Shown: piece by piece, positions 1 to 8,114 of the stretch
Position numbering within the stretch: the first letter of the stretch is position 1
Layout: each line of letters begins with the position of its first letter
NCBI RefSeq assembly: GCF_030519375.1
Contig: NZ_JAUMKB010000020.1
Coordinates: forward strand, 16,937-80,936
Length of the DNA: 64,000 bases
Reading direction: 5' to 3'
From: Mucilaginibacter tolerans
GTDB taxonomy: Bacteria; Bacteroidota; Bacteroidia; Sphingobacteriales; Sphingobacteriaceae
The notes under the pieces: generated by a model
Databases searched by the model: none
The model's input: only the letters and a program-made list of their open reading frames with translations
What the model was told of the DNA's origin: nothing
Position numbers and translations under genes: made by a program

Positions 1-1
1 C

Positions 2-1000
2 GGCCCCTGGGGCATCCATGTACTGCCGGATGGCCGCCTGCTTATCAGCAGTAAACCGGGCAAGATGCAGATCCTGACTACAAAGGGCGAGATCGTGAAG
101 ACCATTAGCGGGTTCCCGAGGGTGCAGTTCGAGGGACAGGGCGGTTTGCTGGACGTTACCATCGATCCGCTCTTTTCGCAGAACCGCATGATATACTGGA
201 CGTATGCGCAGCCGGGCAATGACGGCGCTACATTAGCTGTAGCCAAAGGCAAACTGTCTGAGGACGAAACGAAACTGGAAAACGTCAAGGTGATTTGGGA
301 AGCTGCACCGCGGTACAGAGGCGCCGGACAATTTGGTTCGCGTATCGTATTTGATAAGGAAGGCAACCTTTTTGTTACCTCGGGTGACCGGCAGTCCAAC
401 GATATCCGCGTGAAGGCGCAGGATCTCAGTGCGACTACGGGCAAGATCATCCACATTACCAAAGATGGCAAGCCGGTCGCTACAAATCCTTTCATCAATA
501 AACCCAATGCCAAACCCGAAATATACGCTTACGGCTTTCGTAACCAGGACGGCCTGGCGATCAACCCCGCGACCGGCGGACTTTGGGAAGTGGAATTTGG
601 GCCGCGTGGCGGCGACGAGGTCAACCTGATCAAACCGGGCGGCAATTACGGCTGGCCCTACGTAACCTACGGCATCGAATACGGCGGCCAGAAGGTCTAC
701 GACGGCATCCAGCAAAAAGAAGGGACCATTCAACCCGTTTATTATTGGGATCCGGTGATCTCGCCCGGCTGCATGATGTTCTATACCGGCAATATCGCTG
801 AATGGAAAAACAATATGTTCATCGGCGCGCTGAGCGGGCAGCACATCGCCCGCCTGGTCATCAAAGATAATAAAGTAGTGGGAGAGGAGCGCCTGCTCGC
901 CGATAAGAACGAGCGCTGGCGCTGCATCGCCACCGGCAAAGACGGCGCCGTCTACGCCGCGACCGATGGCGGCAAACTGTACCGTATCGCTGCACAATAA
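2..1000 (+). CDS. PQQ-dependent sugar dehydrogenase family protein, 5' truncated
   Basis: C-terminal part of a soluble glucose/sorbosone dehydrogenase-like six-bladed propeller. The frame is open from base 2 and reads GPWGIHVLPDGRLLISSKPG, the usual first-blade motif of the family, so the gene begins outside the window and the Met at 65 is internal. Further family motifs are FGSRIVFDKEGNLFVTSGD, YGFRNQDGLAINP and GPRGGDEVNLIKPGGNYGWP. These enzymes oxidise sugars in the periplasm with PQQ; substrate is not predictable here. Odd: the residue before FGSRI, often His (the proposed general base) in relatives, is Gln (codon CAA near 331). Whether this copy is catalytic is therefore uncertain. Confidence 0.9.
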   Translation, partial: GPWGIHVLPDGRLLISSKPGKMQILTTKGEIVKTISGFPRVQFEGQGGLLDVTIDPLFSQNRMIYWTYAQPGNDGATLAVAKGKLSEDETKLENVKVIWEAAPRYRGAGQFGSRIVFDKEGNLFVTSGDRQSNDIRVKAQDLSATTGKIIHITKDGKPVATNPFINKPNAKPEIYAYGFRNQDGLAINPATGGLWEVEFGPRGGDEVNLIKPGGNYGWPYVTYGIEYGGQKVYDGIQQKEGTIQPVYYWDPVISPGCMMFYTGNIAEWKNNMFIGALSGQHIARLVIKDNKVVGEERLLADKNERWRCIATGKDGAVYAATDGGKLYRIAAQ

Positions 1001-1008
1001 AGAAAAAC

Positions 1009-1413
1009 ATGAGCTGGACCTGTCCCAAATGTGACCGCGAGCTGCCCTGGGAGGACTACCGGCATTATTGCCAGAGGGTAGACCTCAACAGCCTGTTCGA
1101 AGGCAGATCCCCGGAACTCGAACTGCTATTCGATAAGTTACTTGCCGAAGTGTCTGACTGGCCCAAAGTACTGGTCGGCGTGACGCCGAATTGCATCGTC
1201 TTCACCCGGCGGGTCGGTTTCCTCATCATCCGGCCAATGAAAAAGTGGCTGGACATTAAATTCTATTCCAAGGAGGCCCATCCCGAAAAACCAGTGGTTA
1301 AAAGCGTAAAGACCAGTAAAAAATTCGCCAACCATATCCGCCTCACTTCGTTGGACGACCTCCGGCCCGCCTTGTTCCAATACATCCGTGAATCGTATGA
1401 TCTGCATATTTAA
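1009..1413 (+). CDS. DUF5655-like protein with N-terminal zinc-ribbon-type motif
   Basis: A 134-residue soluble protein starting 8 bases after the sugar dehydrogenase stop, so probably co-transcribed with it. The first 20 residues hold CPKC followed by HYC, a possible incomplete zinc-binding knuckle. The rest (WPKVLVGVTPNCIVF, FLIIRPMKKWLDIKFY, HIRLTSLDDL) matches the general pattern of DUF5655 domains, small nucleic-acid-modification-associated or DNA-binding-like domains of unknown function. No signal peptide or membrane segment is visible. Family assignment is from memory of the pattern and no function can be given. Confidence 0.8.
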   Translation: MSWTCPKCDRELPWEDYRHYCQRVDLNSLFEGRSPELELLFDKLLAEVSDWPKVLVGVTPNCIVFTRRVGFLIIRPMKKWLDIKFYSKEAHPEKPVVKSVKTSKKFANHIRLTSLDDLRPALFQYIRESYDLHI

Positions 1414-1514
1414 ATAATCATTTCCAAACCTTTCGGCCCTGCCAAAGTTGTTTAATAAAGCATGATCACGGATGAACAGATGAATAAGCAGGGAAAAGCT
1501 GATTGGAAATAGTT

Positions 1515-1943
1515 ATGAAAACCACCGGACTCCAACGCTTCAAAGAAGCACAGGAACAAACTTACACGACAGCACTCAACGAGATCAGGGCCGGTCGAAA
1601 GCGCTCGCACTGGATGTGGTTCATTTTCCCGCAGATTGCAGGTTTGGGCCAAACCGAAATTTCAATCTATTATGCGATCAGGGATATCGGGGAAGCGACC
1701 GACTATTTAATGGATGAAACGCTCGGGTTAAGACTGAGCACGATCTGCAAAGCGCTTTTACAACTGGAAACAAATGACGCTACTCAGGTTTTTGGTACAC
1801 CCGACGACCTGAAGCTCCGTTCCTCGATGACGCTGTTTAACGCCGTGCCGGCGACGTTTCCCGCTTTCGCCCAGGTGCTGGAAAAGTTTTTCGAAGGTAA
1901 AAAAGACCAGCGCACCCTGGACCTTTTAAAAGCTGCCCGGTAA
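1515..1943 (+). CDS. DUF1810 family protein
   Basis: 142-residue soluble protein of the DUF1810 (calpastatin-like) family, recognised by RFKEAQEQTY, the block HWMWFIFPQIAGLG and the C-terminal DDLKLRSSMTLF and LEKFFEGKKDQRTL segments. I chose ATG at 1515 over an upstream in-frame TTG at 1503 because family members start just before the RF-x-AQ motif. Members are often found in Bacteroidota and Proteobacteria accessory regions; the biochemical role is unknown. It is convergent with the response regulator on the other strand with only 13 bases between the stops. Confidence 0.88.
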   Translation: MKTTGLQRFKEAQEQTYTTALNEIRAGRKRSHWMWFIFPQIAGLGQTEISIYYAIRDIGEATDYLMDETLGLRLSTICKALLQLETNDATQVFGTPDDLKLRSSMTLFNAVPATFPAFAQVLEKFFEGKKDQRTLDLLKAAR

Positions 1944-1956
1944 GGAACTTAACCCA

Positions 1957-2328
1957 TCAGGCAGGGGTTCGATCTTTCCTGACCAGGCGGTTCACCATCT
2001 CGATCAACTCCTGCACATCGAAGGGCTTATCCAAATAGGCGTCAGCACCATTTTCCCCGGCCAGTTCTCCGATACCGCTACTAGCGGAATACATAATCAC
2101 TGGGATGTCTTTTGTCATTTCGTTCGACTTGATCGCCGCACAAATATCCGTTCCCGGCCCGAAGGGCAACATGAAATCCAGGATTACCAGGTCCGGATGT
2201 ATGCCCCCGATCTCCCGGATCGTGATCTCTCTTTTCACTTTGATCACCGCATAGCCCTGCCCATGCAAAATCGTCTCCATCAGGTCCAGGGTATCCACAT
2301 CATCCTCGACGATCAATATTTTCTTCAT
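1957..2328 (-). CDS. single-domain response regulator
   Basis: 123-residue receiver domain with no output domain. The acidic pair is D9/D10, the predicted phospho-acceptor is D51 (in LVILDFMLP), the switch residue S81 lies in IMYSASS and the conserved Lys is K101 (LDKPF). It would relay phosphate from a histidine kinase or phosphotransferase, but no cognate kinase is adjacent. It lies in the same orientation as a second lone receiver 348 bases upstream (2677-3066), so they may belong to one signalling group, though the gap argues against a tight operon. Confidence 0.93.
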   Translation of the reverse strand: MKKILIVEDDVDTLDLMETILHGQGYAVIKVKREITIREIGGIHPDLVILDFMLPFGPGTDICAAIKSNEMTKDIPVIMYSASSGIGELAGENGADAYLDKPFDVQELIEMVNRLVRKDRTPA

Positions 2329-2676
2329 AGCTTATTAATTGGCGCATTAAAGGTATCTATTCTGACCCAACCGTGTGTGTAACATCTTGGTGAGGTGCGG
2401 CTTTATTGCGTTGAGATGATGCCTTTAATAGGTGGAGACAATTTGAAGACTTTGCTGCTATTTAAGCTGCTTAGCCTGTTGCTATTGATTTGATCCTGTC
2501 GATGGCGATACCTTAAGAGCGCAAATAGATCCAATGATGAAACTTTTGATGGAAAGGTCCGCCGCGTCATTGTCAAACGACGTATTTGAGAATAAGTTTT
2601 TTAACAACCTGACGCTGAACCTGAATTGAGGCAGGATATTATATCAATAAAAAATTACCTGATACGGCATACTAAC
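2329..2676. other. 348-base gap, no convincing gene
   Basis: Between the two receiver genes. On the plus strand a short open stretch ends at a TGA at about 2628 and reads DPVDGDTLRAQIDPMM through to ENKFFNNLTLNLN. It has a plausible protein-like composition but no clear start; it could be a gene remnant. Otherwise the sequence is AT-rich with no hairpin or RNA signature that I can see. Confidence 0.3.
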
Positions 2677-3066
2677 TCATGCAGATTCGGGCGTCCTGGC
2701 CGCCTGGCCGTCTAAAAAGCCGTAAACCGTGGACAATAGGGATTCCAGGTCCAGCGGTTTATAGAGGATCCCGTCGCAGCCCCCGGGATTAACATGATCG
2801 GCGGGTGTAAAATAGGCTGAAAAAATGATCACTGGGATATGGCGGTATCCAGGCGAATCCTTCAATTGCCGGCACAGGTCGCCACCGTTGGTATCTGCCA
2901 GTTTGTAATCCAGCAGGATCAGGTCCGGCCGGAAATCGCAGACCGCGTCAAACAACCGGCTGCCCAGGGAGATATCCATGACCTCGAATTGCTCGTAAGC
3001 AAGGGCTTCTGTGACGACCTCGAGAATGGCCCGTTGGTCGTCTAAAATCAAGATGCGCTTCTTCAC
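2677..3066 (-). CDS. single-domain response regulator
   Basis: 129-residue receiver with acidic pair D9/D10, phospho-acceptor D53 (LILLDYKL), switch residue S83 (IIFSAYF) and K103 (LYKPLD). No output domain follows. It is 163 bases downstream of kaiB on the same strand. In other bacteria kaiB/kaiC homologues are often linked to histidine kinases and receivers, so a link with the KaiB homologue is plausible but inferred from proximity only. Partner kinase not in the window. Confidence 0.92.
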   Translation of the reverse strand: MKKRILILDDQRAILEVVTEALAYEQFEVMDISLGSRLFDAVCDFRPDLILLDYKLADTNGGDLCRQLKDSPGYRHIPVIIFSAYFTPADHVNPGGCDGILYKPLDLESLLSTVYGFLDGQAARTPESA

Positions 3067-3229
3067 ACGTTATGTGTTAACCTAAAATATCGTGTGCCGG
3101 GTAAGTGAGGGATGGAAGCTTAAACGATCCGCTGTATGGTAGGTGATGTGGAGTAATAACAAACAAAAGTGAAAATGTTTTGCGCCTGAGCTGAGTATCC
3201 GGCCGTTCCCCGCCTGCTATGATCCAGAA

Positions 3230-3514
3230 TTATTTCCGGGTGACCAGGTTCAAACCGACAAGGACTTTCACCTTTTCGGAGAGATCGCCGACCAGTATGC
3301 GGACGGGGCCGGGGAGTTTTTTGATGAGTGTCGGGACGGCGATGATCTGTTCGCCTTCGGCCAGCTGCGGATTTTCCAGCAGGTCGATGATCTCTACGGT
3401 ATATTGGTCTTTTAGTTCTTCCTGGCAGTATTCCTCCAGGTTTCGGACGGCCCTGACGGAATTTGGGGTTTTACCGGCGATGTACAGGCATAATTTATAT
3501 TTTTCGGTTTCCAT
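3230..3514 (-). CDS. kaiB: KaiB family protein
   Basis: 94-residue protein closely following the cyanobacterial KaiB pattern: LCLYIAGKTPNSVRAVRNLE, ENPQLAEGEQIIAVPTL, LPGPVRILVGDLS and KVLVGLNL. KaiB is a thioredoxin-like, fold-switching protein that binds the KaiC ATPase ring in the circadian oscillator. Non-cyanobacterial homologues are linked to stress responses. No kaiC or kaiA is in this window, and no coding sequence that could be KaiC lies just upstream (3515-4013), so the partner is either elsewhere or absent. The length is the family's usual one and the cis-Pro-containing PTL and GDLS motifs are intact. Confidence 0.93.
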   Translation of the reverse strand: METEKYKLCLYIAGKTPNSVRAVRNLEEYCQEELKDQYTVEIIDLLENPQLAEGEQIIAVPTLIKKLPGPVRILVGDLSEKVKVLVGLNLVTRK

Positions 3515-3672
3515 GTTATTAAGTAAGCATTGAGCGGCGCATATGTTTTGATAGGGGCTGATTTTAACGTCAGCACCGCATCAGAACCGTCTCTATCGTT
3601 TTTAACGCGCGGCAATACGCCTTTGGCCCAACCCGGGAGACTGCTTGCGGCTGAAGCGTTTGTGCGCGGCGG

Positions 3673-3795
3673 TCAGGTAGCCTGGGTTTTGATGTCGTCA
3701 TAAAATTTGGCCATGGTGATAGGAATATAGGGTACCAGCCAGAGAAAACCGACACCCAGCGTGAGCAGGCATAAAAGGTTTGCGCTTTGATTTTC
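3673..3795 (-). pseudogene. remnant of an integral membrane protein C-terminus
   Basis: Reading the minus strand up to the TGA at 3673-3675 gives NLLCLLTLGVGFLWLVPYI then TMAKFYDDIKTQAT. A long hydrophobic segment followed by a short polar tail resembles the C-terminus of DUF975-like membrane proteins. The same frame is closed by a stop a few codons upstream, and an upstream basic stretch (RVKRLKIKAQT) continues in another frame, which fits a frameshifted and truncated gene. There is no intact start. The call rests on composition and pattern only. Confidence 0.35.
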
Positions 3796-4013
3796 AGGCG
3801 CTTAACACGTGATTTGGAAAAAAAACGGGGTTCGATGTTTTGACCCAAAAACAATCGTTAACAAAGGCAACTGGAAAGCTGGAATACATATTAGTTTCTT
3901 TTGTCTGCTGGTGAATATCTATGACGGTAAGCGATATTTCTTCTCATTTGCCCCGCGGAGCGATGGCTGAGCCCCCTGACCCAATTAATTGCCGTTTTGC
4001 GTAAGTTTATTGT

Positions 4014-4856
4014 TCATCTATTTTGGCCATGATGATAGACATAGGTCTCAAAATGCAAAGGCGACTTATCGCATACCACCAGGTTGTCAGGCATATTGTC
4101 TTTCAAAAATTTTGATGGGCTAATGCCAAACATTTGTACCATCATTTTATGAAAGTGACTGCCGTCAGTAAAACCAGCATCAATTGCCGCTTCATTTACC
4201 GAATAACCTGCCATAATTTGATTCGTTGCATACCATATTTTGTTCCAAAGCATATACCGGTATAAAGAAACCCCTGTTACCTGTTTAAATAAATAACGCA
4301 GCCTGCTTTCGGACAGGCAAACTTTATCTGCTACCGATTTAATGGTAATATCTTCGGGGTGCGTGGTTGAGATAGTCTGTTCTGCCAATATTATTCGCTG
4401 GTCTGTTCGCACGTTCCCCATTTCTAATGACAGGCAAGCTAATACCTTATTAATCACACTTTCAAGTATCGATGGGTCAGGTATTAATAACGCCTGTTGT
4501 AGTTCTTTGGAGTTTACAAAATGAAAGACATTTAAATCCAAAGGCTGAACTTCATTTTTGACCAGGTATTTAGATTTGATTGACCGGGCAATCCTTGTTT
4601 CAGCATCCAGGTAAATTATTAATTGAACGCTCCCATTCGTGTCCAGTTGATGCAAAACATTTTCTTTTATAATCAAACTTTTACATGTCGCCCAGCTGCT
4701 GTTCTCTGTTTTAAACCGAAAGTCTTTTTGCGTATCCAGTATTAACTGGATGGTGTTGTGGCTATGAAACGATGTAAGGTGTGACGAATAAAAAAATGCG
4801 GCTACACCTTTCCACATATAAAAAGTTGATGTATATGGGCTTTTCCTGTGCTTCAT
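4014..4856 (-). CDS. AraC family transcriptional regulator
   Basis: 280 residues. The C-terminal part (about 165-265) is a double helix-turn-helix AraC domain: DITIKSVADKVCLSESRLRY, then the second helix pair around SVNEAAIDAGFTDGSHFHKM and FGISPSKFL. The N-terminal part (HSHNTIQLILD) looks like a cupin-type sensing domain. It is divergent from the YceI gene with about 140 bases between start codons, so control of that gene and of itself is the simplest guess. AT-rich compared with the GC-rich first 3 kb. Confidence 0.92.
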   Translation of the reverse strand: MKHRKSPYTSTFYMWKGVAAFFYSSHLTSFHSHNTIQLILDTQKDFRFKTENSSWATCKSLIIKENVLHQLDTNGSVQLIIYLDAETRIARSIKSKYLVKNEVQPLDLNVFHFVNSKELQQALLIPDPSILESVINKVLACLSLEMGNVRTDQRIILAEQTISTTHPEDITIKSVADKVCLSESRLRYLFKQVTGVSLYRYMLWNKIWYATNQIMAGYSVNEAAIDAGFTDGSHFHKMMVQMFGISPSKFLKDNMPDNLVVCDKSPLHFETYVYHHGQNR

Positions 4857-4998
4857 CTTTTTATCCGATTAAAAATCAGTCATTATTTACAATTTTCCAA
4901 CATTGCTGTGCTATAGCTTTGTCAAAAATTAAGAAAAAGGAAACCCGGGCATTTTATTTTTTAAACTCTCTTTGATTACACCGGTCAACAACAAAACC

Positions 4999-5655
4999 AT
5001 GAAAATACTTACCATAACGCAAATGCTAATCGTTACCACTCCGCTGCTTATTTCTGTTCCGGGTAAAGCATTATCTTACCATCTTACTAACAGGGAGAAT
5101 ATACAGGTCGTTACGCATCCGGTCAAATCACAGTCATACCAAGTTGATACGCATGCCAGCAAAATTAGCTGGCTGGCAAAAAAAGTTACAGGGGCGCATC
5201 ACGGGGGCATAGCGATCAGCAATGGCGAGCTTCATGTTAAAAATGATATGGCGATAGATGGGAGCCTGCATATTGATATCCGTTCCATTACTGATGCGGA
5301 TCTTACTGATAAGGCTTCAAACGACAAGTTAATAACAACTTTAAAAGGCGAAACATTTTTTAATTCTGCCAAATACCCTGATGCAGCCTTTGTGAGCACA
5401 TCGGTTGCACATGCCAGCGGCTCGCAGTATATTGTAAAAGGTAATCTTACTATCAAAGGGATCACCAATGAAGTGATTTTCCCGGCTACTATCATCATCA
5501 ATAAGAAGAAGATAATCGCTACTGCAAAAATCTCCCTTGATCGCACAAAGTTTGATATAAAAATTCGCTCAAAAAGCTTTTTTGAGAACCTGGGCGACAA
5601 AGTGATCTATGATAATTTTGACCTCGACATCACCCTTTCAGCAAATGCAGAGTGA
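4999..5655 (+). CDS. YceI family exported protein
   Basis: 218-residue periplasmic lipocalin-like protein of the YceI family. ATG at 4999 gives a signal peptide (MKILTITQMLIVTTPLLIS, cleavage likely near GKA-LS). The mature part shows the family pattern: SYQVDTHASKISWLAKKVTG, HHGGIAISNGELHV, FFNSAKYPDAAFVSTSV, GNLTIKGIT and KFDIKIRSKSFFENLGDKVI. Known relatives bind polyisoprenoids or amphiphiles. An in-frame TTG at 4972 would extend the N-terminus but spoil the signal peptide. Likely regulated by the divergent AraC gene. Confidence 0.93.
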   Translation: MKILTITQMLIVTTPLLISVPGKALSYHLTNRENIQVVTHPVKSQSYQVDTHASKISWLAKKVTGAHHGGIAISNGELHVKNDMAIDGSLHIDIRSITDADLTDKASNDKLITTLKGETFFNSAKYPDAAFVSTSVAHASGSQYIVKGNLTIKGITNEVIFPATIIINKKKIIATAKISLDRTKFDIKIRSKSFFENLGDKVIYDNFDLDITLSANAE

Positions 5656-5722
5656 AAAAGCAACCCGCCAAACTAACTTGACCGCCCCGCTGATACCTGA
5701 GGGCTAATCACAATAAACTGCT

Positions 5723-5899
5723 TCAAACCAGTATCCCTATTGTAAACAAAATGTCTAAATCGAACCGTGGATTCAAAGCATAGCTGACATACTGCGCCAA
5801 TTCATTTGTTGCTGCATTACCTTGAGGTAATTTTATAACATTTAAAGTATAGTTGGTACTGATAAATACCAGCCGGATATTTTGAACTTCATGACTCAA
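5723..5899 (-). pseudogene. possible outer-membrane protein fragment
   Basis: A 58-codon open stretch on the minus strand just after the PAP2 gene reads EVQNIRLVFISTNYTLNVI, then LPQGNAATNELAQYVSYALN and PRFDLDILFTIGILV. Alternating hydrophobic residues suggest beta strands of a barrel or periplasmic protein. There is only a TTG as potential start and no signal sequence, so it is most likely the broken C-terminus of a larger gene. Family not recognised. Confidence 0.3.
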
Positions 5900-5902
5900 A
5901 CC

Positions 5903-6862
5903 TTATTGGTCAACTAAACTTTCTTTGCCTTTGGAATCCCATTCTTTTTTCACATTCTCAAAGTCGCTCAGGAACTTTTTATTTTGAAAAAGCTTATTTA
6001 CAAACTGCCTGGCCAATATTCTTGAACCTTCAACATCACTTGGGAAATGAACTTCGATGGTCTCCCGTGATTGAGACATGTCATAAGCATCTTTAATAAA
6101 AACATCCGTAAACTCCGGTGCCAGTTCCTGAAGGATGTTCGCGAGAATATAGGAATCCGTCGCCGTTCCGGTAGGGTAAGCGGGCGCATCTGCCTCTTCC
6201 AGATTCTTTAATTTGGGCTCCAGTATATAAGGCCGAAGCCGGGCATATTTATACTTTAACGACCAAATAAAATAATTGGCGTCGCGCCAGACATTGGCCA
6301 GCAGGTCAGCAGTTAACGGAAGTGTTTGCGGATTAAACCAGATACCGATAGAACGGCCTACATAAAAAAGATTTTTTCTATTTTGGTCATATGTCGAATC
6401 ACCTTGGTGAATATTCAGGTTATAATAGATTCCTGACACATAGTGGCACCTTCTTATATCTTCTTCGGTTCGATTCTTTTCCATTTCAACCAGGTAGTTT
6501 AATTCTGCACGGGTCTGGGCTGAACTGTTGGCGGGCGGATCGGGAAGTTTGAAATCATCTGCAGAAACATTCACGAGATAGATGGGCTTGATACGGAGCC
6601 TTTTATCTATTGACGCTTGGGGAGTAATATATTTTTTCTTGTCAATTTCTTCGTTAGGAGATTTTGGTGCCGGGCTGAAAGATGCTAATTGCTTGTAATG
6701 CCCACGGGCTGGTGTTAGTGCGCGGCTATAATTACCCTTATGTTTCATTTGAACGGTTGTTTGCCCATAAGTGACGTTAAGCGATAACGTCATTCCCAGA
6801 AATAGAAATATGGTCAACCTTATGGCTGGTTTTGCTTTCAATTGATTTTCTCTCTTTTCCAT
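5903..6862 (-). CDS. PAP2/class A acid phosphatase-like exported protein with altered motif 2
   Basis: 319 residues with an N-terminal signal peptide (IFLFLGMTLSLNVTYGQ). The three-part phosphatase signature of the PAP2/class A non-specific acid phosphatase superfamily is present as K-x6-RP (KYKYARLRP), a motif-2 region reading AYPTGTATDSY, and SR-x5-H-x3-D (SRETIEVHFPSD). In active relatives motif 2 is PSGH, whose His is a catalytic acid/base. Here it is PTGT (codons CCT ACC GGA ACG), so activity may be lost or altered. It would act in the periplasm on phosphomonoesters if active. Its left neighbour is a coding fragment. Confidence 0.88.
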   Translation of the reverse strand: MEKRENQLKAKPAIRLTIFLFLGMTLSLNVTYGQTTVQMKHKGNYSRALTPARGHYKQLASFSPAPKSPNEEIDKKKYITPQASIDKRLRIKPIYLVNVSADDFKLPDPPANSSAQTRAELNYLVEMEKNRTEEDIRRCHYVSGIYYNLNIHQGDSTYDQNRKNLFYVGRSIGIWFNPQTLPLTADLLANVWRDANYFIWSLKYKYARLRPYILEPKLKNLEEADAPAYPTGTATDSYILANILQELAPEFTDVFIKDAYDMSQSRETIEVHFPSDVEGSRILARQFVNKLFQNKKFLSDFENVKKEWDSKGKESLVDQ

Positions 6863-7401
6863 TTGCTTGAATTTTGACCAAATCTAATGTGGCTTAAAAA
6901 TTAAAAACTGTAAAAAATGACTGATTTTTGATTTCAAATCAAATTGTAAGTTTGTTGGTTGAGCCTGGCTTCAGGAGTAAATAAAAGCCACTTCGGGTCA
7001 TGTTGAGTGACTTTTTGATTTTCTGATCTTCAATTAACCGTATTGCGCCTTGTAAGTTTGCAAATTGCCATTAACGATTACGATCCTCAGCGACGCTCAG
7101 TTATTGAAACTTTTACTCCTTCCTAATCAGGAAATAGATGTCTAGACCTGAAAACTATTCAGCCATAAACATGATTTGCAAGGAATCACCAATCTACCCC
7201 GCGCTACTTTTTTTGTAAAGAAAAGAAGCTAAAGAAACTATTGTAATTGGAAAGTTTTGGATAGTGTAAGACTTTTATTCCAGTCTCATTAGGGATTTCT
7301 TAATTTAAGATTCGCTTACCGCATGGGTTCGGTTTCTTTAGGGCTAATCGCTGTATGCAGCTGGCAAGTTGGCAGCCTGGTTAAGTGCCAAAAGCGCGGC
7401 A
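6863..7401. other. 539-base AT-rich gap, no gene seen
   Basis: Upstream of the minus-strand PAP2-like gene and downstream of the frameshifted VOC gene. No open frame has convincing codon content, and no RNA gene, hairpin with T-run or repeat stood out. It probably contains the PAP2 gene promoter near 6863-6960. Confidence 0.4.
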
Positions 7402-7793
7402 TTATGATGCGAGTTCAATGAGGTCCCATAAATTGCCGTATAGATCTTTGAAAACTGCGACCGTGCCGTAACTTTCAACTTTTGGTTCGCGGACAAAAAT
7501 GATCCCGTTTGCAATCATACTGTTATAATCGCGGTAAAAATCTTCTGTCTCCAGGAAAAAAAAAACCGGCCACCGCTTTGATTGCCAATCGCGTACGACA
7601 GCTGTTCGTTCGCCGCTTGCGCGAGTAACAGACAACACCCGGCAGAGCCTGGCGGTTGAATAAGTACACATCGCTTTGCATCTGATAACACGGTATCCTC
7701 TTTAACGGTAAACTTTAGCTTATTTACATAAAAGCCGATCGCTTCATCATAATTTTTAACTAAAAGCGTAATGTGAATAATGGATTGTTTCAT
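7402..7793 (-). pseudogene. VOC (glyoxalase/bleomycin-resistance) family gene, frameshifted
   Basis: The first half (from ATG at 7793) reads MKQSIIHITLLVKNYDEAIG and continues to GNQSGGRF. The second half, in another frame, reads FFLETEDFYRDYNSMI, REPKVESYGTVAVFKD and LYGNLWDLIEL. Joined, they make one complete ~130-residue VOC protein. The break is in a run of ten T on the coding strand (plus-strand A run at 7556-7565). Nine T would restore GGRFFFLETEDFY. Either the gene is inactivated, the tract is phase variable, or the base count is a sequencing error. Confidence 0.85.
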
Positions 7794-7835
7794 CTTAAAG
7801 CTGCCGGGTTCCTCCAAAGCGGGGGCTTCGGCGCT

Positions 7836-8089
7836 ATGGCTCCTGAGCCCGCCGCACCATTATGGCCGGCATGGGATGAAGAGGCCCTGCAGAAAAAGAA
7901 TACTGAATTGCAGAATGAAACGCTACGCCTGCAGCGCAACCTGCGCGGCAAAGATGCAGATCTGGCCACAATGACCGAAAAAGCCGGCCGCGCATCGTTC
8001 TACCAAAAAGGATTTTATGCGGCGCTGCACTTATTGCCGCGCTGGCAGGCTGGGTCATTTGGCTGTTGACGCATCAGCGCCGGCCGTGA
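7836..8089 (+). pseudogene. small coiled-coil plus membrane-segment protein, probably frameshifted
   Basis: From ATG at 7836 the plus strand encodes MAPEPAAPLWPAWDEEA, then a heptad-like coiled coil (LQKKNTELQNETLRLQRNLR) and KAGRASFYQKGFYAA. After this the frame loses sense, while the -1 frame reads GAALIAALAGWVIWLLTH followed by QRRP and a stop at 8089. Joining them at about 8020 would give a coiled coil with a C-terminal membrane anchor. One base appears to be missing. The protein family is not recognised and the reconstruction is an inference. Confidence 0.4.
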
Positions 8090-8114
8090 TGAATAAAAAT
8101 TTTTCAGACGCTCC

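Noticed and set aside
233..997. 254-codon minus-strand open frame opposite the sugar dehydrogenase
   Set aside because: Antisense shadow of a clear enzyme gene; translation has no family pattern.
3570..3854. 94-codon minus-strand frame upstream of kaiB
   Set aside because: Composition is not protein-like as a whole; a membrane-protein tail in a neighbouring frame explains the coding signal better.
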